Translations under genes and position numbers: made by a program
Assembly (NCBI GenBank): GCA_036871055.1
Contig: CP141893.1
Span: forward strand, 2,356,001-2,420,000
Length of the DNA stretch: 64,000 nucleotides
From: Bisbaumannia sp015645095
GTDB taxonomy: Bacteria; Pseudomonadota; Gammaproteobacteria; Pseudomonadales; Halomonadaceae
Direction: 5' to 3'
The notes under the pieces: model-generated
Database searches by the model: none
Seen by the model: the letters and a program-made list of their open reading frames with translations, nothing else
Told to the model about the DNA's origin: nothing
Part shown: positions 1 to 8,140 of the stretch, in pieces
Layout: every line of letters begins with the position of its first letter
How positions within the stretch are numbered: position 1 is the first letter of the stretch

Positions 1-327
1 ATTGCCGGGGCCAGCGGCGGCAACCTCTCCGAGATCATGTGGACACGCATCTACCTCTACCAGGTGCAGATCTTCGGCGTGTCCCACGGCACCCGGGAGG
101 AGGCCGAGCAGTTGATCGCCTGGATCCGCGAGGGCCGGCTCAAGCCGGTGCTGCATGGCGCCTTCCCGCTCTCCGAGCTGCACGCCGCCGAACGCTACTT
201 CGTCAACCGCGGCAGCAACTTCCTCGGCAAGATCGTGATCGTCCCCGACGCTCAGTGGGACGAGCACGGCGCCCCCTTCGCCCTGACGTCCTCCGCCGCC
301 ACCTCGACCCAGGAGCCCAGCGCATGA
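1..327 (+). CDS. Zinc-type (MDR) alcohol dehydrogenase / quinone oxidoreductase, C-terminal part
   Basis: An open frame enters from the left edge and stops at 325-327. The visible 108 residues look like the end of a medium-chain dehydrogenase/reductase: a GASGGN segment, then a stretch ending in GRLKPVLHGAFPLSELHAAERYF and the usual GKIVI strand near the C-terminus. The catalytic domain lies outside the window, so the substrate cannot be told. Its stop overlaps the start of the proline-racemase-family gene (ATGA), so the two are probably one operon and could act on the same metabolite. Family assignment is fairly safe; function is open. Confidence 0.7.
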   Translation: MAGASGGNLSEIMWTRIYLYQVQIFGVSHGTREEAEQLIAWIREGRLKPVLHGAFPLSELHAAERYFVNRGSNFLGKIVIVPDAQWDEHGAPFALTSSAATSTQEPSA

Positions 328-1385
328 GCCGCCCGCTGACCTTCCAGATGATGGATACCCATGCCGGCGGCGACGTCAGCCGCATCGTGCTGGGCGGCAT
401 CACGCCCCTGCCCGGCGCCACGGTGCGCGAGCAGATGCACTACCTGCGCGACGACGCCGACGGCCTGCGCCAGCTGCTGCTCTTCGAGCCCTACGGCATC
501 CCCGAGATGTCGGTGGACCTGATCGTGCCGGCCACCGACCCGGAGGCGGCGGCGGGCTATATCATCATGGAGGTGATGGGCTACCCCATCTATTCCGGCT
601 CCAACACCATCTGCACCGCCACGGCGGTGCTGGAGGCGGGGATCGTGCCCAAGCGCGAGGGCGTCCAGCGTTTCAAGCTGGAGGCGCCGGCGGGCCTGGT
701 CTCCATCGAGGCCAGGGTGGAGAACGGCGTGGTGGAGGCGATCACCTGCGAGGGGCTGCCCAGCTACATCGACACCCACCGGGCGTCGATCCATGTACCG
801 GATCTGGGTGACGTCACCTACTCGGTGGCCTATAGCGGCGGCTTCTACGCCCTGGTGGAAGCCGCCGAGCTGGGCTTCGACCTGACCCGCGACGAGGAGC
901 GCCGGCTTGCCGACTGCGCCCACAAGATCGTCGAGGCGATCCAGGCCGAGCGAGGCTTCTCCCACTACACCCTGGGCGACGTGGGGCCCCTGCCCTTCCT
1001 GCACTTCATGGGCCCGGTAGAACGGGTCGCCGACGACTTCTACCGCTCCCGCTCCGCCACCTATGTGCACCCGGGGGTGATCTGCCGCAGCACCACCGGC
1101 ACCGGCACCTCGGCGCGCCTGGCGCTGATGCACCACGAGGGACGCATCCAGCCCGGCGACCGCCTGGAGACGGTCTCCCTGCGCGAGACCGGCTTTATCG
1201 GCACCTTCACCGGCACCCATCGGGAAGGCGCGCACCAGGTGGTGGAGAACACCATCACCGGCAAGGGCTATGTGCTGGGCCATACCGAAGTGGTGGTCAA
1301 CGACGACGACCCCCTGGTGGAGTGCGCCGGCCTGCGCCATATTCTGGAGGATGATCGGTCGGATAGCCGACAGGAGGCGCCATGA
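324..1385 (+). CDS. Proline racemase / hydroxyproline dehydratase superfamily protein
   Basis: A 353-residue protein, normal length for the superfamily that includes proline racemase, 4-hydroxyproline epimerase and trans-3-hydroxyproline dehydratase. The start at 324 is chosen because it overlaps the upstream stop and because family homology begins at FQMMDTHAGG. The first active-site motif, where a Cys precedes GHGT in proline racemases, reads YSGSNTIC, giving Ser91. The second motif, canonically DRSPCGTGTSA, reads CRSTTGTGTSA, giving Thr258. Both catalytic cysteines are therefore replaced, which argues against a classical two-base racemase and for a dehydratase or another lyase-like activity. 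That functional reading is inference. It lies between a dehydrogenase and a VOC gene with 4-bp overlaps on both sides. Confidence 0.85.
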   Translation: MSRPLTFQMMDTHAGGDVSRIVLGGITPLPGATVREQMHYLRDDADGLRQLLLFEPYGIPEMSVDLIVPATDPEAAAGYIIMEVMGYPIYSGSNTICTATAVLEAGIVPKREGVQRFKLEAPAGLVSIEARVENGVVEAITCEGLPSYIDTHRASIHVPDLGDVTYSVAYSGGFYALVEAAELGFDLTRDEERRLADCAHKIVEAIQAERGFSHYTLGDVGPLPFLHFMGPVERVADDFYRSRSATYVHPGVICRSTTGTGTSARLALMHHEGRIQPGDRLETVSLRETGFIGTFTGTHREGAHQVVENTITGKGYVLGHTEVVVNDDDPLVECAGLRHILEDDRSDSRQEAP

Positions 1386-1792
1386 GCCTGCCCATCCGCG
1401 GTATCGACCACCTGGTGCTGCGCATCCGCGACGAGAAGTCCATGCTGGCCTTCTATATCGAGGCATTGGGGTGTGAGCTGGAGAAGCGCCAGGACGAGCT
1501 TGGCCTGATCCAGCTGCGCGCCGGCGACGCCCTGATCGACCTGGTTCCCGTGGACGGCCCCCTGGGCCGCCACGGCGGGCCGGCCCCGGGGCGCGAGGGC
1601 CATAACCTGGACCACTTCTGCCTGCGCCTCGCCCCCTTCGACGAAACGGCGATCCGGGCGCATCTCGCCGCCCATGGCATCGAGGCCGGCGAGACCCAGC
1701 GCCGCTACGGCGCCGAGGGGTACGGCCCCTCGATCTACCTGCAGGACCCGGAAGGCAATACCGTCGAACTCAAGGGGCCGCCCGAGGACTAG
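1382..1792 (+). CDS. VOC (glyoxalase/bleomycin-resistance fold) family protein
   Basis: A 136-residue single-module vicinal oxygen chelate protein. It opens with IRGIDHLVLRIRD, where His is the usual first metal ligand, continues through a second half with GHNLDHFCLR, and ends with SIYLQDPEGNTVELKG, the typical C-terminal strand carrying the metal-binding Glu. The start overlaps the upstream stop by 4 bp. Its stop codon and that of the convergent TfoX gene share the tetranucleotide CTAG at 1789-1792. Family members include isomerases, dioxygenases and resistance proteins; nothing here fixes which. The operon link to a proline-racemase-family enzyme suggests a role in the same small-molecule pathway. 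Confidence 0.85.
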   Translation: MSLPIRGIDHLVLRIRDEKSMLAFYIEALGCELEKRQDELGLIQLRAGDALIDLVPVDGPLGRHGGPAPGREGHNLDHFCLRLAPFDETAIRAHLAAHGIEAGETQRRYGAEGYGPSIYLQDPEGNTVELKGPPED

Positions 1793-2145
1793 CGGCGTCC
1801 GCCCCCGCCCCGCGCTTCCTTGCCCGTCCTTGCGCGCAAGGCGGCATCGAAAGCCCGCCGCGCCCAGTCGGCGGCCAGCGCCTCGTCCTCGAAGATCGCC
1901 ACCGGGGCCTGATAATAGGACATCTGCACCGGTCGCCCGCCCTTGACGTAGACGAAGGGCTCGAGCCCCTGCGCCTCGAAGTCGCCCAGGCTCTGGGCAT
2001 CCACCTTCAGGTAGAGGGTCTCGTCGGCCACCAGGGCGAACATCAGGCCATCGTGGTAGAGGCCATAGCCACCGAACATTCGCCGCACCGTGATCGGCCC
2101 AAAGGCGACGAAGACGTCCCCAAGGTAGTCGGTATAGTCGCTCAT
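1789..2145 (-). CDS. TfoX/Sxy N-terminal domain protein
   Basis: A 118-residue protein whose body matches the TfoX N-terminal domain: ITVRRMFGGYGLYHDGLMFALVADETLYLK near the start, then a PVQMSYYQAP segment. The C-terminal helix-hairpin-helix domain of full competence regulators is missing, so this is the short stand-alone form, whose function is poorly known. The C-terminus is a low-complexity Gly/Arg tail (RGGGGRR). It is the last gene of the minus-strand block and lies 13 bp from the lipoate-ligase gene, so it may be co-transcribed with the dehydrogenase operon without sharing its role. Confidence 0.8.
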   Translation of the reverse strand: MSDYTDYLGDVFVAFGPITVRRMFGGYGLYHDGLMFALVADETLYLKVDAQSLGDFEAQGLEPFVYVKGGRPVQMSYYQAPVAIFEDEALAADWARRAFDAALRARTGKEARGGGGRR

Positions 2146-2158
2146 GGCGCATCATCTC

Positions 2159-2881
2159 CTAGGCCTCCTCGGCCAGCCGCGCCAGCAGCCCGGGCAGTGC
2201 CGCCTCGACCCGCGCCTCCGGCAGCAGTTGACCAAGGGCGATATGGCTGGCCGGCGAGAAGCGCTCGGGATCACCGATGGCGGCCTGGAAGGCGTTGACC
2301 ACGCCGACCAGGGCCTCCGGCGTCTCCCCCACCTGCATGGCGCCATGGGCCAGCATCGCCATGTCGCGACAACCCCGCACCCGCCGCCAGCGCTGGGCGG
2401 TCCCCACCAGCTTGCGCTCGCCGATGCGCACATTGAAGCGCCCGTCGCAGTAGGCCCCCGGGGCCGCTCCCAGGTTAGCCTCGGCCACGCCCAGCTCACT
2501 CAACCAGTCGCACCAGGGCATTCCCAGACGCCGGTAGCCCCACTCCAGGTGGGCGGCGGAGCCGGTGACCCGGCAGCGTAGCGCCAGGGCCACGTTGATC
2601 ACCGCCGGACATTGCGGCACCGGGGTGCCACCGGTGGAGCGGAACGCGATCGGCCAGCCCTGGGCCGCGAGCGCCGCCCGGGCCTCGGGAAAGCCCGCCA
2701 GGCGTTCGTGGCGGCGCGGCATCACCAGGGCCCGGTCGTGGGGCGACCAGGCCACCAGGCCGAAGTCGCCCTCGCCGTGACAGATCGACTCCAGCAGCGC
2801 CTCCTCCAGGGCCAGGCCCTCCGCCACGCTGGGACGGTGCAGGGTCTGGGAGTCGCGCTCCAGGGGCAAGGCGTGGGTCAT
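2159..2881 (-). CDS. Lipoate-protein ligase family protein (biotin/lipoate A/B ligase fold)
   Basis: A 240-residue protein with the lipoate-ligase fold. The signature that usually reads RRxSGGGAVxHD is here RSTGGTPVPQ, keeping the glycine pair but losing the His-Asp. The likely catalytic Lys lies in IGERKLVGTAQRW. It sits 15 bp behind a lipoyl-less E2 and close to a free lipoyl-carrier protein, so the simplest reading is a dedicated ligase or lipoyl/octanoyl transferase that modifies Lys44 of that carrier. The changed signature leaves open an amidotransferase-like activity instead of ATP-dependent ligation. Family call is good; reaction is inferred. Confidence 0.75.
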   Translation of the reverse strand: MTHALPLERDSQTLHRPSVAEGLALEEALLESICHGEGDFGLVAWSPHDRALVMPRRHERLAGFPEARAALAAQGWPIAFRSTGGTPVPQCPAVINVALALRCRVTGSAAHLEWGYRRLGMPWCDWLSELGVAEANLGAAPGAYCDGRFNVRIGERKLVGTAQRWRRVRGCRDMAMLAHGAMQVGETPEALVGVVNAFQAAIGDPERFSPASHIALGQLLPEARVEAALPGLLARLAEEA

Positions 2882-2896
2882 GGGCCGGGCTCCATC

Positions 2897-3643
2897 TCAG
2901 AGTTCAGGGTCGAAGGCATCGCTGGCGAGCCCCTCGATACGCGCGCAGAGGGCATCGAGGAAGGCCGCCGCCGGCGCCCCATTGACGGCGCGATGGTCGA
3001 AGGTCAGCGACAGGCCGATCACCTCCACGGCGCGCCAGCCGTCCGAGTCTGGCACGGCCCGGGACTCCACACCACCGATGCCGAGGATCGCCACCTGGGG
3101 CAGGTTGAGCAACGGCGTGAAGTGGTGCACCCGGGAGCGCCCCAGGTTGGTGACGGTAAAGGTCGCGCCGGTGAGCGCCTTGACGCCGAGCCCGCCGTTG
3201 CGGGCCTGTTCGGTGAGCGTCCGCCGCGCCTCGGGCAACTCGCCCAGGCGCAGGGCCTGGGCATCGAACAGCGCCGGGGCCACCAGCAGGTCGTCGGGCA
3301 GCGGAATCGCCAGGCCCAGGTGCACCGCGGTATGCCGGGTGATGCAGTTCTCCTCCAGGGTGGCATTGAGGGCCGGGAAGTCGCCCAGGGTCTGGACGGT
3401 CAGGCGCAGCAGCAGGTCCTGTAGCGAGGGAACCGGCAGTCCAGCCTCTCGACAATGTCGCCGCAGCGCCTGCAGGGCATCCAGGCGAGCACTGGCATGA
3501 TGGGTCAGCTGGGCCGACTGCTGCAGGCTCTGCAGCATCTTCGAGGCGATCATGCCGCGCATGCCGCGCAGCTTGATCGGGGCCGTGGCACCATCCGCCC
3601 CCGAAGGGGCGGACACTTGGGTTTCTGGAGTCTCCAGTCTCAT
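2897..3643 (-). CDS. 2-oxoacid dehydrogenase E2 acyltransferase, catalytic domain only
   Basis: A 248-residue E2 core without its own lipoyl domain and without a recognisable E1/E3-binding domain. The family starts at about residue 24 (KLRGMRGMIASKM) and ends with the catalytic motif DHRAVNG (216-222), where His217 is the acyl-transfer base. It would transfer the acyl group from a lipoyl arm to CoA. The arm is encoded separately 11 bp upstream, so the usual single E2 chain is split into two genes. E1beta, E1alpha and a lipoate ligase are in the same operon; an E3 is not, so the complex must borrow dihydrolipoamide dehydrogenase from elsewhere. Confidence 0.88.
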   Translation of the reverse strand: MRLETPETQVSAPSGADGATAPIKLRGMRGMIASKMLQSLQQSAQLTHHASARLDALQALRRHCREAGLPVPSLQDLLLRLTVQTLGDFPALNATLEENCITRHTAVHLGLAIPLPDDLLVAPALFDAQALRLGELPEARRTLTEQARNGGLGVKALTGATFTVTNLGRSRVHHFTPLLNLPQVAILGIGGVESRAVPDSDGWRAVEVIGLSLTFDHRAVNGAPAAAFLDALCARIEGLASDAFDPEL

Positions 3644-3654
3644 CTCCAGCCTCC

Positions 3655-3891
3655 TTAGGCTTCCAGGGTGGCGATCAGGGTGCCCTTGCTCACCACCTCG
3701 TCCTCTTCCTTGGCGATGCTGAGTCGCCCAGAGACCGGCGCCTCGATCTCGTACTGGGCCTTCTCCACCATTACCTCGGCGACCAGGTCACCCTGGGCGA
3801 CCTCGGCCCCGTCATTGACCAGCCAGGCGGTGATCACGCCTTCGGTGTCGCCCTCCCAGAGGTCCGCGGGTACGGTGATATCGGTCGTCAT
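3655..3891 (-). CDS. Free-standing lipoyl-domain protein
   Basis: A 78-residue protein that is almost exactly one lipoyl/biotinyl domain. Lys44 lies in VMVEKAQYE at the tip of the expected beta-turn and is the predicted lipoylation site; the domain ends with VSKGTLIATLEA. It would act as the swinging arm between the E1 encoded upstream and the lipoyl-less E2 encoded downstream. Separate arm and core genes are unusual for a 2-oxoacid dehydrogenase. A biotinyl carrier is less likely because the canonical MKM around the lysine is absent and the neighbours are E1 and E2. Confidence 0.9.
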   Translation of the reverse strand: MTTDITVPADLWEGDTEGVITAWLVNDGAEVAQGDLVAEVMVEKAQYEIEAPVSGRLSIAKEEDEVVSKGTLIATLEA

Positions 3892-3903
3892 AGGGGTCTC
3901 TCC

Positions 3904-4935
3904 TCAGTGTTCGTTCAGCATCTGGTGGAAGGCGGCGACGATCTTGTCGGCATTGGGCAGGGCCCACTGCTCCATGGTCGGCGCGAAGGGAATGGGAATG
4001 TCCGGGTAGGCCACCCGCTTGGGGGCGGCGCGCAGGCGGCAGCCCGGGTGTTCGGCCACGCTGGCGATGATCTCGCCGCTGACCCCATAGCTGTGGTAGT
4101 CCTCGTCCACCACGATCAGGCGTCCGGTCTTGGCGACCGACTCGCGCACCGTCTCGCGATCCAGCGGCACCAGGCTGCGCAGGTCGATCACCTCGGCGGA
4201 GAAGCCCTCCTCCTCCAGGGCCTGGGCGGCGCGCAGGCAGTGGTGCACGCCGGCGCCGAGGCTGACCAGGGTCAGGTCCTGTCCCTCCCGGGCCACCGCG
4301 GCCTTGCCGATCTCCACGGTATAGGCCTCCTCGGGCACCGCCACGGTGGCGCCCTTTTCGGTCCCCAGCCAGCCCATGCCCTGCAGTGCCTTGTGGTACA
4401 TGAAGACCACCGGGTTGTCGTCGCGGATCGCCGCGGTCATCAGCCCCTTGGCGTCATAGGCGTTGCTCGGCACCACCACCTTCATGCCCGGCAGGTGGGC
4501 GAAGGTGCCGTAGAGGCACTGGGAGTGCTGGCCGGCATCGGAGTAGCCACCGCCGGTGGAGGTCATCAGCACCATCGGCACCGGGACCTTGCCGCCGGAA
4601 AAGTAGGTGTTCTTGGCCATCAGGTTGTAGATGGCGTCCATGCACACCCCGAAGAAGTCGACGAACATCAGCTCGACGATGGGACGCATGCCGTCGGAGG
4701 CGGCGCCCACGGCGGCGCCGATAAAGGCGGTCTCGGAGATCGGCGTATCGCGGATGCGCTCCGGGCCGAACTCATCGAAGAGGCCCCGGGTGTTGCCGAA
4801 GACCCCGCCGAGGGGCCCCACGTCCTCACCCATCACGAAGACCCGCGGGTCGGCGCGCATCTCCTGGGCGGTGGCCTCGGCCATGGCCCGGGCCATGGTC
4901 AGCTTGCGGCTGGCGCTCTTGGTTACAGTAGTCAT
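3904..4935 (-). CDS. Thiamine-dependent dehydrogenase E1 beta subunit (acetoin/pyruvate dehydrogenase type)
   Basis: A 343-residue E1beta. The start at 4935 (MTTVTKSASRK) is chosen because family homology begins at KLTMARAMAEA; the frame stays open upstream but that sequence belongs to the E1alpha region. Motifs seen are FVMGEDVGPLGGVFG, the RIRDTPISE segment, and the C-terminal VVDEDYHSYGVSGEI. Together with E1alpha it forms the alpha2beta2 enzyme that decarboxylates or cleaves a 2-oxo or alpha-hydroxyketone substrate and passes the acyl group to the lipoyl arm. Similarity in arrangement to AcoAB plus the AcoR-like regulator suggests acetoin or a related ketol, which is inference. Confidence 0.9.
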   Translation of the reverse strand: MTTVTKSASRKLTMARAMAEATAQEMRADPRVFVMGEDVGPLGGVFGNTRGLFDEFGPERIRDTPISETAFIGAAVGAASDGMRPIVELMFVDFFGVCMDAIYNLMAKNTYFSGGKVPVPMVLMTSTGGGYSDAGQHSQCLYGTFAHLPGMKVVVPSNAYDAKGLMTAAIRDDNPVVFMYHKALQGMGWLGTEKGATVAVPEEAYTVEIGKAAVAREGQDLTLVSLGAGVHHCLRAAQALEEEGFSAEVIDLRSLVPLDRETVRESVAKTGRLIVVDEDYHSYGVSGEIIASVAEHPGCRLRAAPKRVAYPDIPIPFAPTMEQWALPNADKIVAAFHQMLNEH

Positions 4936-4949
4936 GGTCGTGCTCCCGG

Positions 4950-5930
4950 TTAGACGAAGACGGTTTCCAGCGCCGCTTCGGGCGGCAGGAAGTCGCTCTG
5001 CTGGGCAAAGCGAATCGCCGCCTCGACCCGCTCGTGGGCCTCGGCCACCAGGGCGGCATCGGCTGCCTCGTCGAGCACCCCGGCCTCGAGCAGGGCCGCG
5101 CGGTAGCGGGGAATGGGATCGGTGAGGCCGGCCTTCTCGCCCTTGGGCCGGTAGTCCTCGCCGTCGCCCATGAAGTGGCCGGCCAGGCGCACCGTCTCGA
5201 TCTCGATCAGGCTCGGACCCAGCCCCTCCCGGGCCCGGGCGATGGCCTCGCCCGCCGCGGCATAGACGCCCTCCACGTCGTTGTCGGCCACGTGATGGCC
5301 AGGCATCCCATAGGCGGCGGCGCGGGTGGCGTTGCGCGGCACGGCGGTGGAGGCCTGCTTGGCCACCGAGATGCCCCAGGCGTTGTCCTCGATAACGAAG
5401 ACCACCGGCAGCTGCCACACCGCCGCCAAGTTCAGCGCCTCGTGGAAGGCGCCCTGGTTGGCGGCCCCCTCCCCCATAAAGGCCACCGCCACCCCGGGCT
5501 TGCCCTGCATCTGGCGGGAGAGCGCCGCCCCCACCGCCGGGCCCAGGCCCTCGCCGATGATCCCCGAACAGGAGAAGTTCACCGCGCCATCGAAGAGGTG
5601 CATATGGCCGCCGCGGCCACCGGAAAGCCCGGTGGCCTTGCCGAAGATCTCGGCGACCATGGCATCGAGATCGACCCCCTTGGCCACGGCGATATGGTGG
5701 GGCCGGTGGGTGGCGGTGACGATGTCGTCCGCCGTCAGATGGGCGCAGACCCCCACGGCGCAGGGCTCCTGGCCATTGGAGAGGTGCATCTCTCCAGGAA
5801 TGGGGCCCTTGGCCATGTTGAAGACCGGGGTCTTGCCTTCCATATAGAGCGCCTCGATGCGCTCCTCGAGATAGCGGCTCAGCACCATGTTCCGGTACAT
5901 CCAGCGCCGCTGGTCGGCTGTCGGTTGCAT
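4950..5930 (-). CDS. Thiamine-dependent dehydrogenase E1 alpha subunit (acetoin/pyruvate dehydrogenase type)
   Basis: A 326-residue E1alpha. The start at 5930 (MQPTADQRRW) follows an AGGAG ribosome-binding site; the longer open frame upstream runs into the GMC gene and is not used. The thiamine diphosphate motif spans GEGAANQG (153-160) to EDN (181-183), and the substrate-channel segment GGRGGHMHLF is at 104-113. It lies 14 bp before E1beta and 14 bp after the GMC oxidoreductase in the same sigma-54-driven operon. The physiological substrate is not fixed by sequence: acetoin, a branched ketol or a 2-oxoacid are all possible. Confidence 0.9.
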   Translation of the reverse strand: MQPTADQRRWMYRNMVLSRYLEERIEALYMEGKTPVFNMAKGPIPGEMHLSNGQEPCAVGVCAHLTADDIVTATHRPHHIAVAKGVDLDAMVAEIFGKATGLSGGRGGHMHLFDGAVNFSCSGIIGEGLGPAVGAALSRQMQGKPGVAVAFMGEGAANQGAFHEALNLAAVWQLPVVFVIEDNAWGISVAKQASTAVPRNATRAAAYGMPGHHVADNDVEGVYAAAGEAIARAREGLGPSLIEIETVRLAGHFMGDGEDYRPKGEKAGLTDPIPRYRAALLEAGVLDEAADAALVAEAHERVEAAIRFAQQSDFLPPEAALETVFV

Positions 5931-5944
5931 GGATATTTCTCCTC

Positions 5945-7528
5945 TTAGAGTTCGCCGCGTGACATGCGCTCGGCAATGTATTCGGCTTGACGAATCGTCA
6001 AGGCAACGATGGTCAGGGTGGGGTTTTCCGTGGCACTGCTGGTGAATTGGCTGCCGTCGGAGATAAACAAGTTGTCGATATCGTGGGACTGACCCCACTG
6101 ATTGACGACGCCATCGCGGGCATTGGTATGCATGCGATTGGTGCCCATGTTGTGGCTGGCCGGATAGGGCGGCAGGTCATTCACATGGTGCGCACCGATG
6201 GCCGTAAACAGCGCCTTGGACATCCGGTAGGCGTGGTCGCGCATGCGCGTATCGTTGTCATGATCCGCCTTGTGCACCACCGGCACCGGCAAGCCGTACG
6301 GATCCTTCTCGGTGGGATGCAGGGTGATGCGATTGGACTCCAGGGCGAGGTCTTCCCCGCAGATCCAGAAGCCCGCCATCCGGCTGTAGTTCTCCATGGA
6401 CTGGGCGAACTGCCGTCCCCAGCCATTGGCTGCCCCCGGATCCAGGAACGCCGCCATAAAGGGCAGCCCCAGATGCAGGGCCTCCAGCTCGTAGCCACCG
6501 ACATGACCGCGGGAGGGGTCGTTGTCTTCCCACTCCTTGACGATGCCGGGCACCACGGTGCTGCGCTCCATATGCACCGGATGATCGAACTCCGCATAGG
6601 AGCCTCCGGTGACATGGGTCATGTAGTTCTTGCCCACCTGGCCCGAGGAGTTGGCCAGCCCATCGGGGAACAGACTGGAGGCGGAGTTGAGCAGGAGACG
6701 CGGCGACTCGATGGAATTGGCCGCCACGGCGACGATGCGCGCCTTCTGGAACTGCACTTCCCCATCGGCGTCGGCATAGAGCACGCCGGTCGCCTTGCCG
6801 TCCCGGTCATGCTCGATTCTCAGGGCCATGCAGTTGGGCCTGACCTCCACCTTGCCGGTGGCTTCGGCCCTGGGAATCTCCGTATACATGGTCGACCACT
6901 TGGCACCGAAGCGGCAGCCCTGCATGCAGAAGCCGGTGACCTGACAGGGCGCCCGCCCGTCGAAGGGCAGCGTATTGATCGCCAGGTGCGCCTGCTCGCA
7001 GCGAGCGCCGATGCGATTGGCCCCCGCTTCGATGACCTGATAATGGGTGCTCTTGCCATGAAAAGGCATGCCGGTCGCCTCGGTGCCGCATACCCCCATT
7101 TTTCGTTCCGCCAGGGCGTAATAGGGCTCGAGGTCCTGCAGGGACAGCGGCCAATCCTCCACATTGGCGCCGGCGATGGCGCCGTTGAGCGTTTTCATCT
7201 TGAACTCGTGTTCCTGAAAACGCATGGCCACCCCGGCCCAGTGAATGGTCGCCCCCCCCACGCCCTTGACGATCCAGGCGGGCAGGTTGGGAAAGTCCTC
7301 GGCCAGGCGTGACGGCCCCACCAGATTACGCTGGTCGAGCCAGCTGATCTTATTGAACATCCCCCATTCGTCGTTCTCGATATCCTCCATGGTGAAGCGC
7401 TTGCCGGCCTCCAGCACCACAGAACGGATGCCCTTTTGCGCCAGTTCATTGGCCAGGGTGCCTCCCCCGGCCCCGGAGCCGATGATCACCACCAGACTGT
7501 CGTCATTCAGATCAAATTGCCTGCTCAT
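5945..7528 (-). CDS. GMC-family FAD-dependent oxidoreductase (gluconate 2-dehydrogenase flavoprotein-like)
   Basis: A 527-residue flavoprotein. The N-terminal Rossmann motif is IIGSGAGGGTLANEL (GSGAGGG at 17-23), with GVGGATIHWAG as the second FAD-contact segment. The C-terminus carries the GMC His and the NPTLTIVALTIRQAEYIAERM helix. No signal peptide is seen; partners of this type usually piggy-back on a Tat-exported small subunit, which is encoded 47 bp upstream. The cytochrome c subunit that normally completes the membrane complex is absent, so the electron acceptor is unknown. In this operon it probably oxidises an alcohol or polyol to the substrate of the E1/E2 complex; that role is inference. 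Confidence 0.88.
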   Translation of the reverse strand: MSRQFDLNDDSLVVIIGSGAGGGTLANELAQKGIRSVVLEAGKRFTMEDIENDEWGMFNKISWLDQRNLVGPSRLAEDFPNLPAWIVKGVGGATIHWAGVAMRFQEHEFKMKTLNGAIAGANVEDWPLSLQDLEPYYALAERKMGVCGTEATGMPFHGKSTHYQVIEAGANRIGARCEQAHLAINTLPFDGRAPCQVTGFCMQGCRFGAKWSTMYTEIPRAEATGKVEVRPNCMALRIEHDRDGKATGVLYADADGEVQFQKARIVAVAANSIESPRLLLNSASSLFPDGLANSSGQVGKNYMTHVTGGSYAEFDHPVHMERSTVVPGIVKEWEDNDPSRGHVGGYELEALHLGLPFMAAFLDPGAANGWGRQFAQSMENYSRMAGFWICGEDLALESNRITLHPTEKDPYGLPVPVVHKADHDNDTRMRDHAYRMSKALFTAIGAHHVNDLPPYPASHNMGTNRMHTNARDGVVNQWGQSHDIDNLFISDGSQFTSSATENPTLTIVALTIRQAEYIAERMSRGEL

Positions 7529-7575
7529 AGCCTTTGCCCTTCTCTTGTTCGCATCGCACCGTCACCCGCGCCCGC

Positions 7576-8079
7576 TCACAGCCAGTCCGGCGTGGCATCG
7601 AAGCCGCGGTGGCGGTAGCCACCCTGTTCCCAGGAGGAGCCTCCATAACCGAACAGGGGCCACAGGTCCGGGTTGTTGTAGATCCCCATCAGGAGGTTGC
7701 CCTTGACCTGCGCGAAGAACGGCGTGTGCTGAATCTCCTGCAGCAAGGTTTCACGTTCGGCGCCATCCTCGATCCCGGCATAATCGCTGCCATGGGCGGC
7801 CCGGGCGCGCCGGTCCAGGTCGTCGAGCCCCGTGGCGACTGCATCGCGCTGCTCCTCCAGCAAGGAGGAGAGGGACTCCAGGTAGTAACGATCCTCGATC
7901 GCCTCATGGGGGTAGATATCGCGGCCCAGGCGCAGCAGGCGCCCCGCCAGGTCGGGCTCGGCCAGGGCCCAGCGCGGCCACAGGCCGGTGGCGCCTAGCG
8001 CCAGGCCACCGGCGGCCAGGGCCCCGGTCAGGGAGAGAAAACGGCGACGGCTCAGCGTCACCCGGGGAGAAGCGGTCAT
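7576..8079 (-). CDS. Gluconate 2-dehydrogenase subunit 3 family protein, Tat-exported
   Basis: A 167-residue small subunit. The start at 8079 (MTASPRVTLS) is preceded by GAGGAG and places a twin-arginine signal at the right spot: SRRRFLSLTGAL followed by a hydrophobic stretch and a likely cut near ALAEP. The mature part has the family features RDIYPHEAIED, and NPDLWPLFGYGGSSWEQGGYRHRGF near the end. This subunit typically carries the flavoprotein across the inner membrane as a folded complex. It is the first gene of the operon, 62 bp downstream of the sigma-54 promoter. Confidence 0.88.
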   Translation of the reverse strand: MTASPRVTLSRRRFLSLTGALAAGGLALGATGLWPRWALAEPDLAGRLLRLGRDIYPHEAIEDRYYLESLSSLLEEQRDAVATGLDDLDRRARAAHGSDYAGIEDGAERETLLQEIQHTPFFAQVKGNLLMGIYNNPDLWPLFGYGGSSWEQGGYRHRGFDATPDWL

Positions 8080-8140
8080 GGCGTGACTCCTCGTCTTGTT
8101 ATTGGCGGGTTCACCGCAGCGGCGAACACACCCATGCCAT

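Noticed and set aside
4936..5976. Single 690-residue E1 protein covering both subunits
   Set aside because: The frame upstream of 4935 is out of frame with E1alpha and encodes no E1 motif; the alpha and beta subunits are two genes here.
5931..6098. Longer N-terminus for E1alpha (382 residues)
   Set aside because: The extra 56 residues lie inside the GMC gene on the same strand in another frame, have no homology, and a good ribosome site precedes the internal ATG at 5930.
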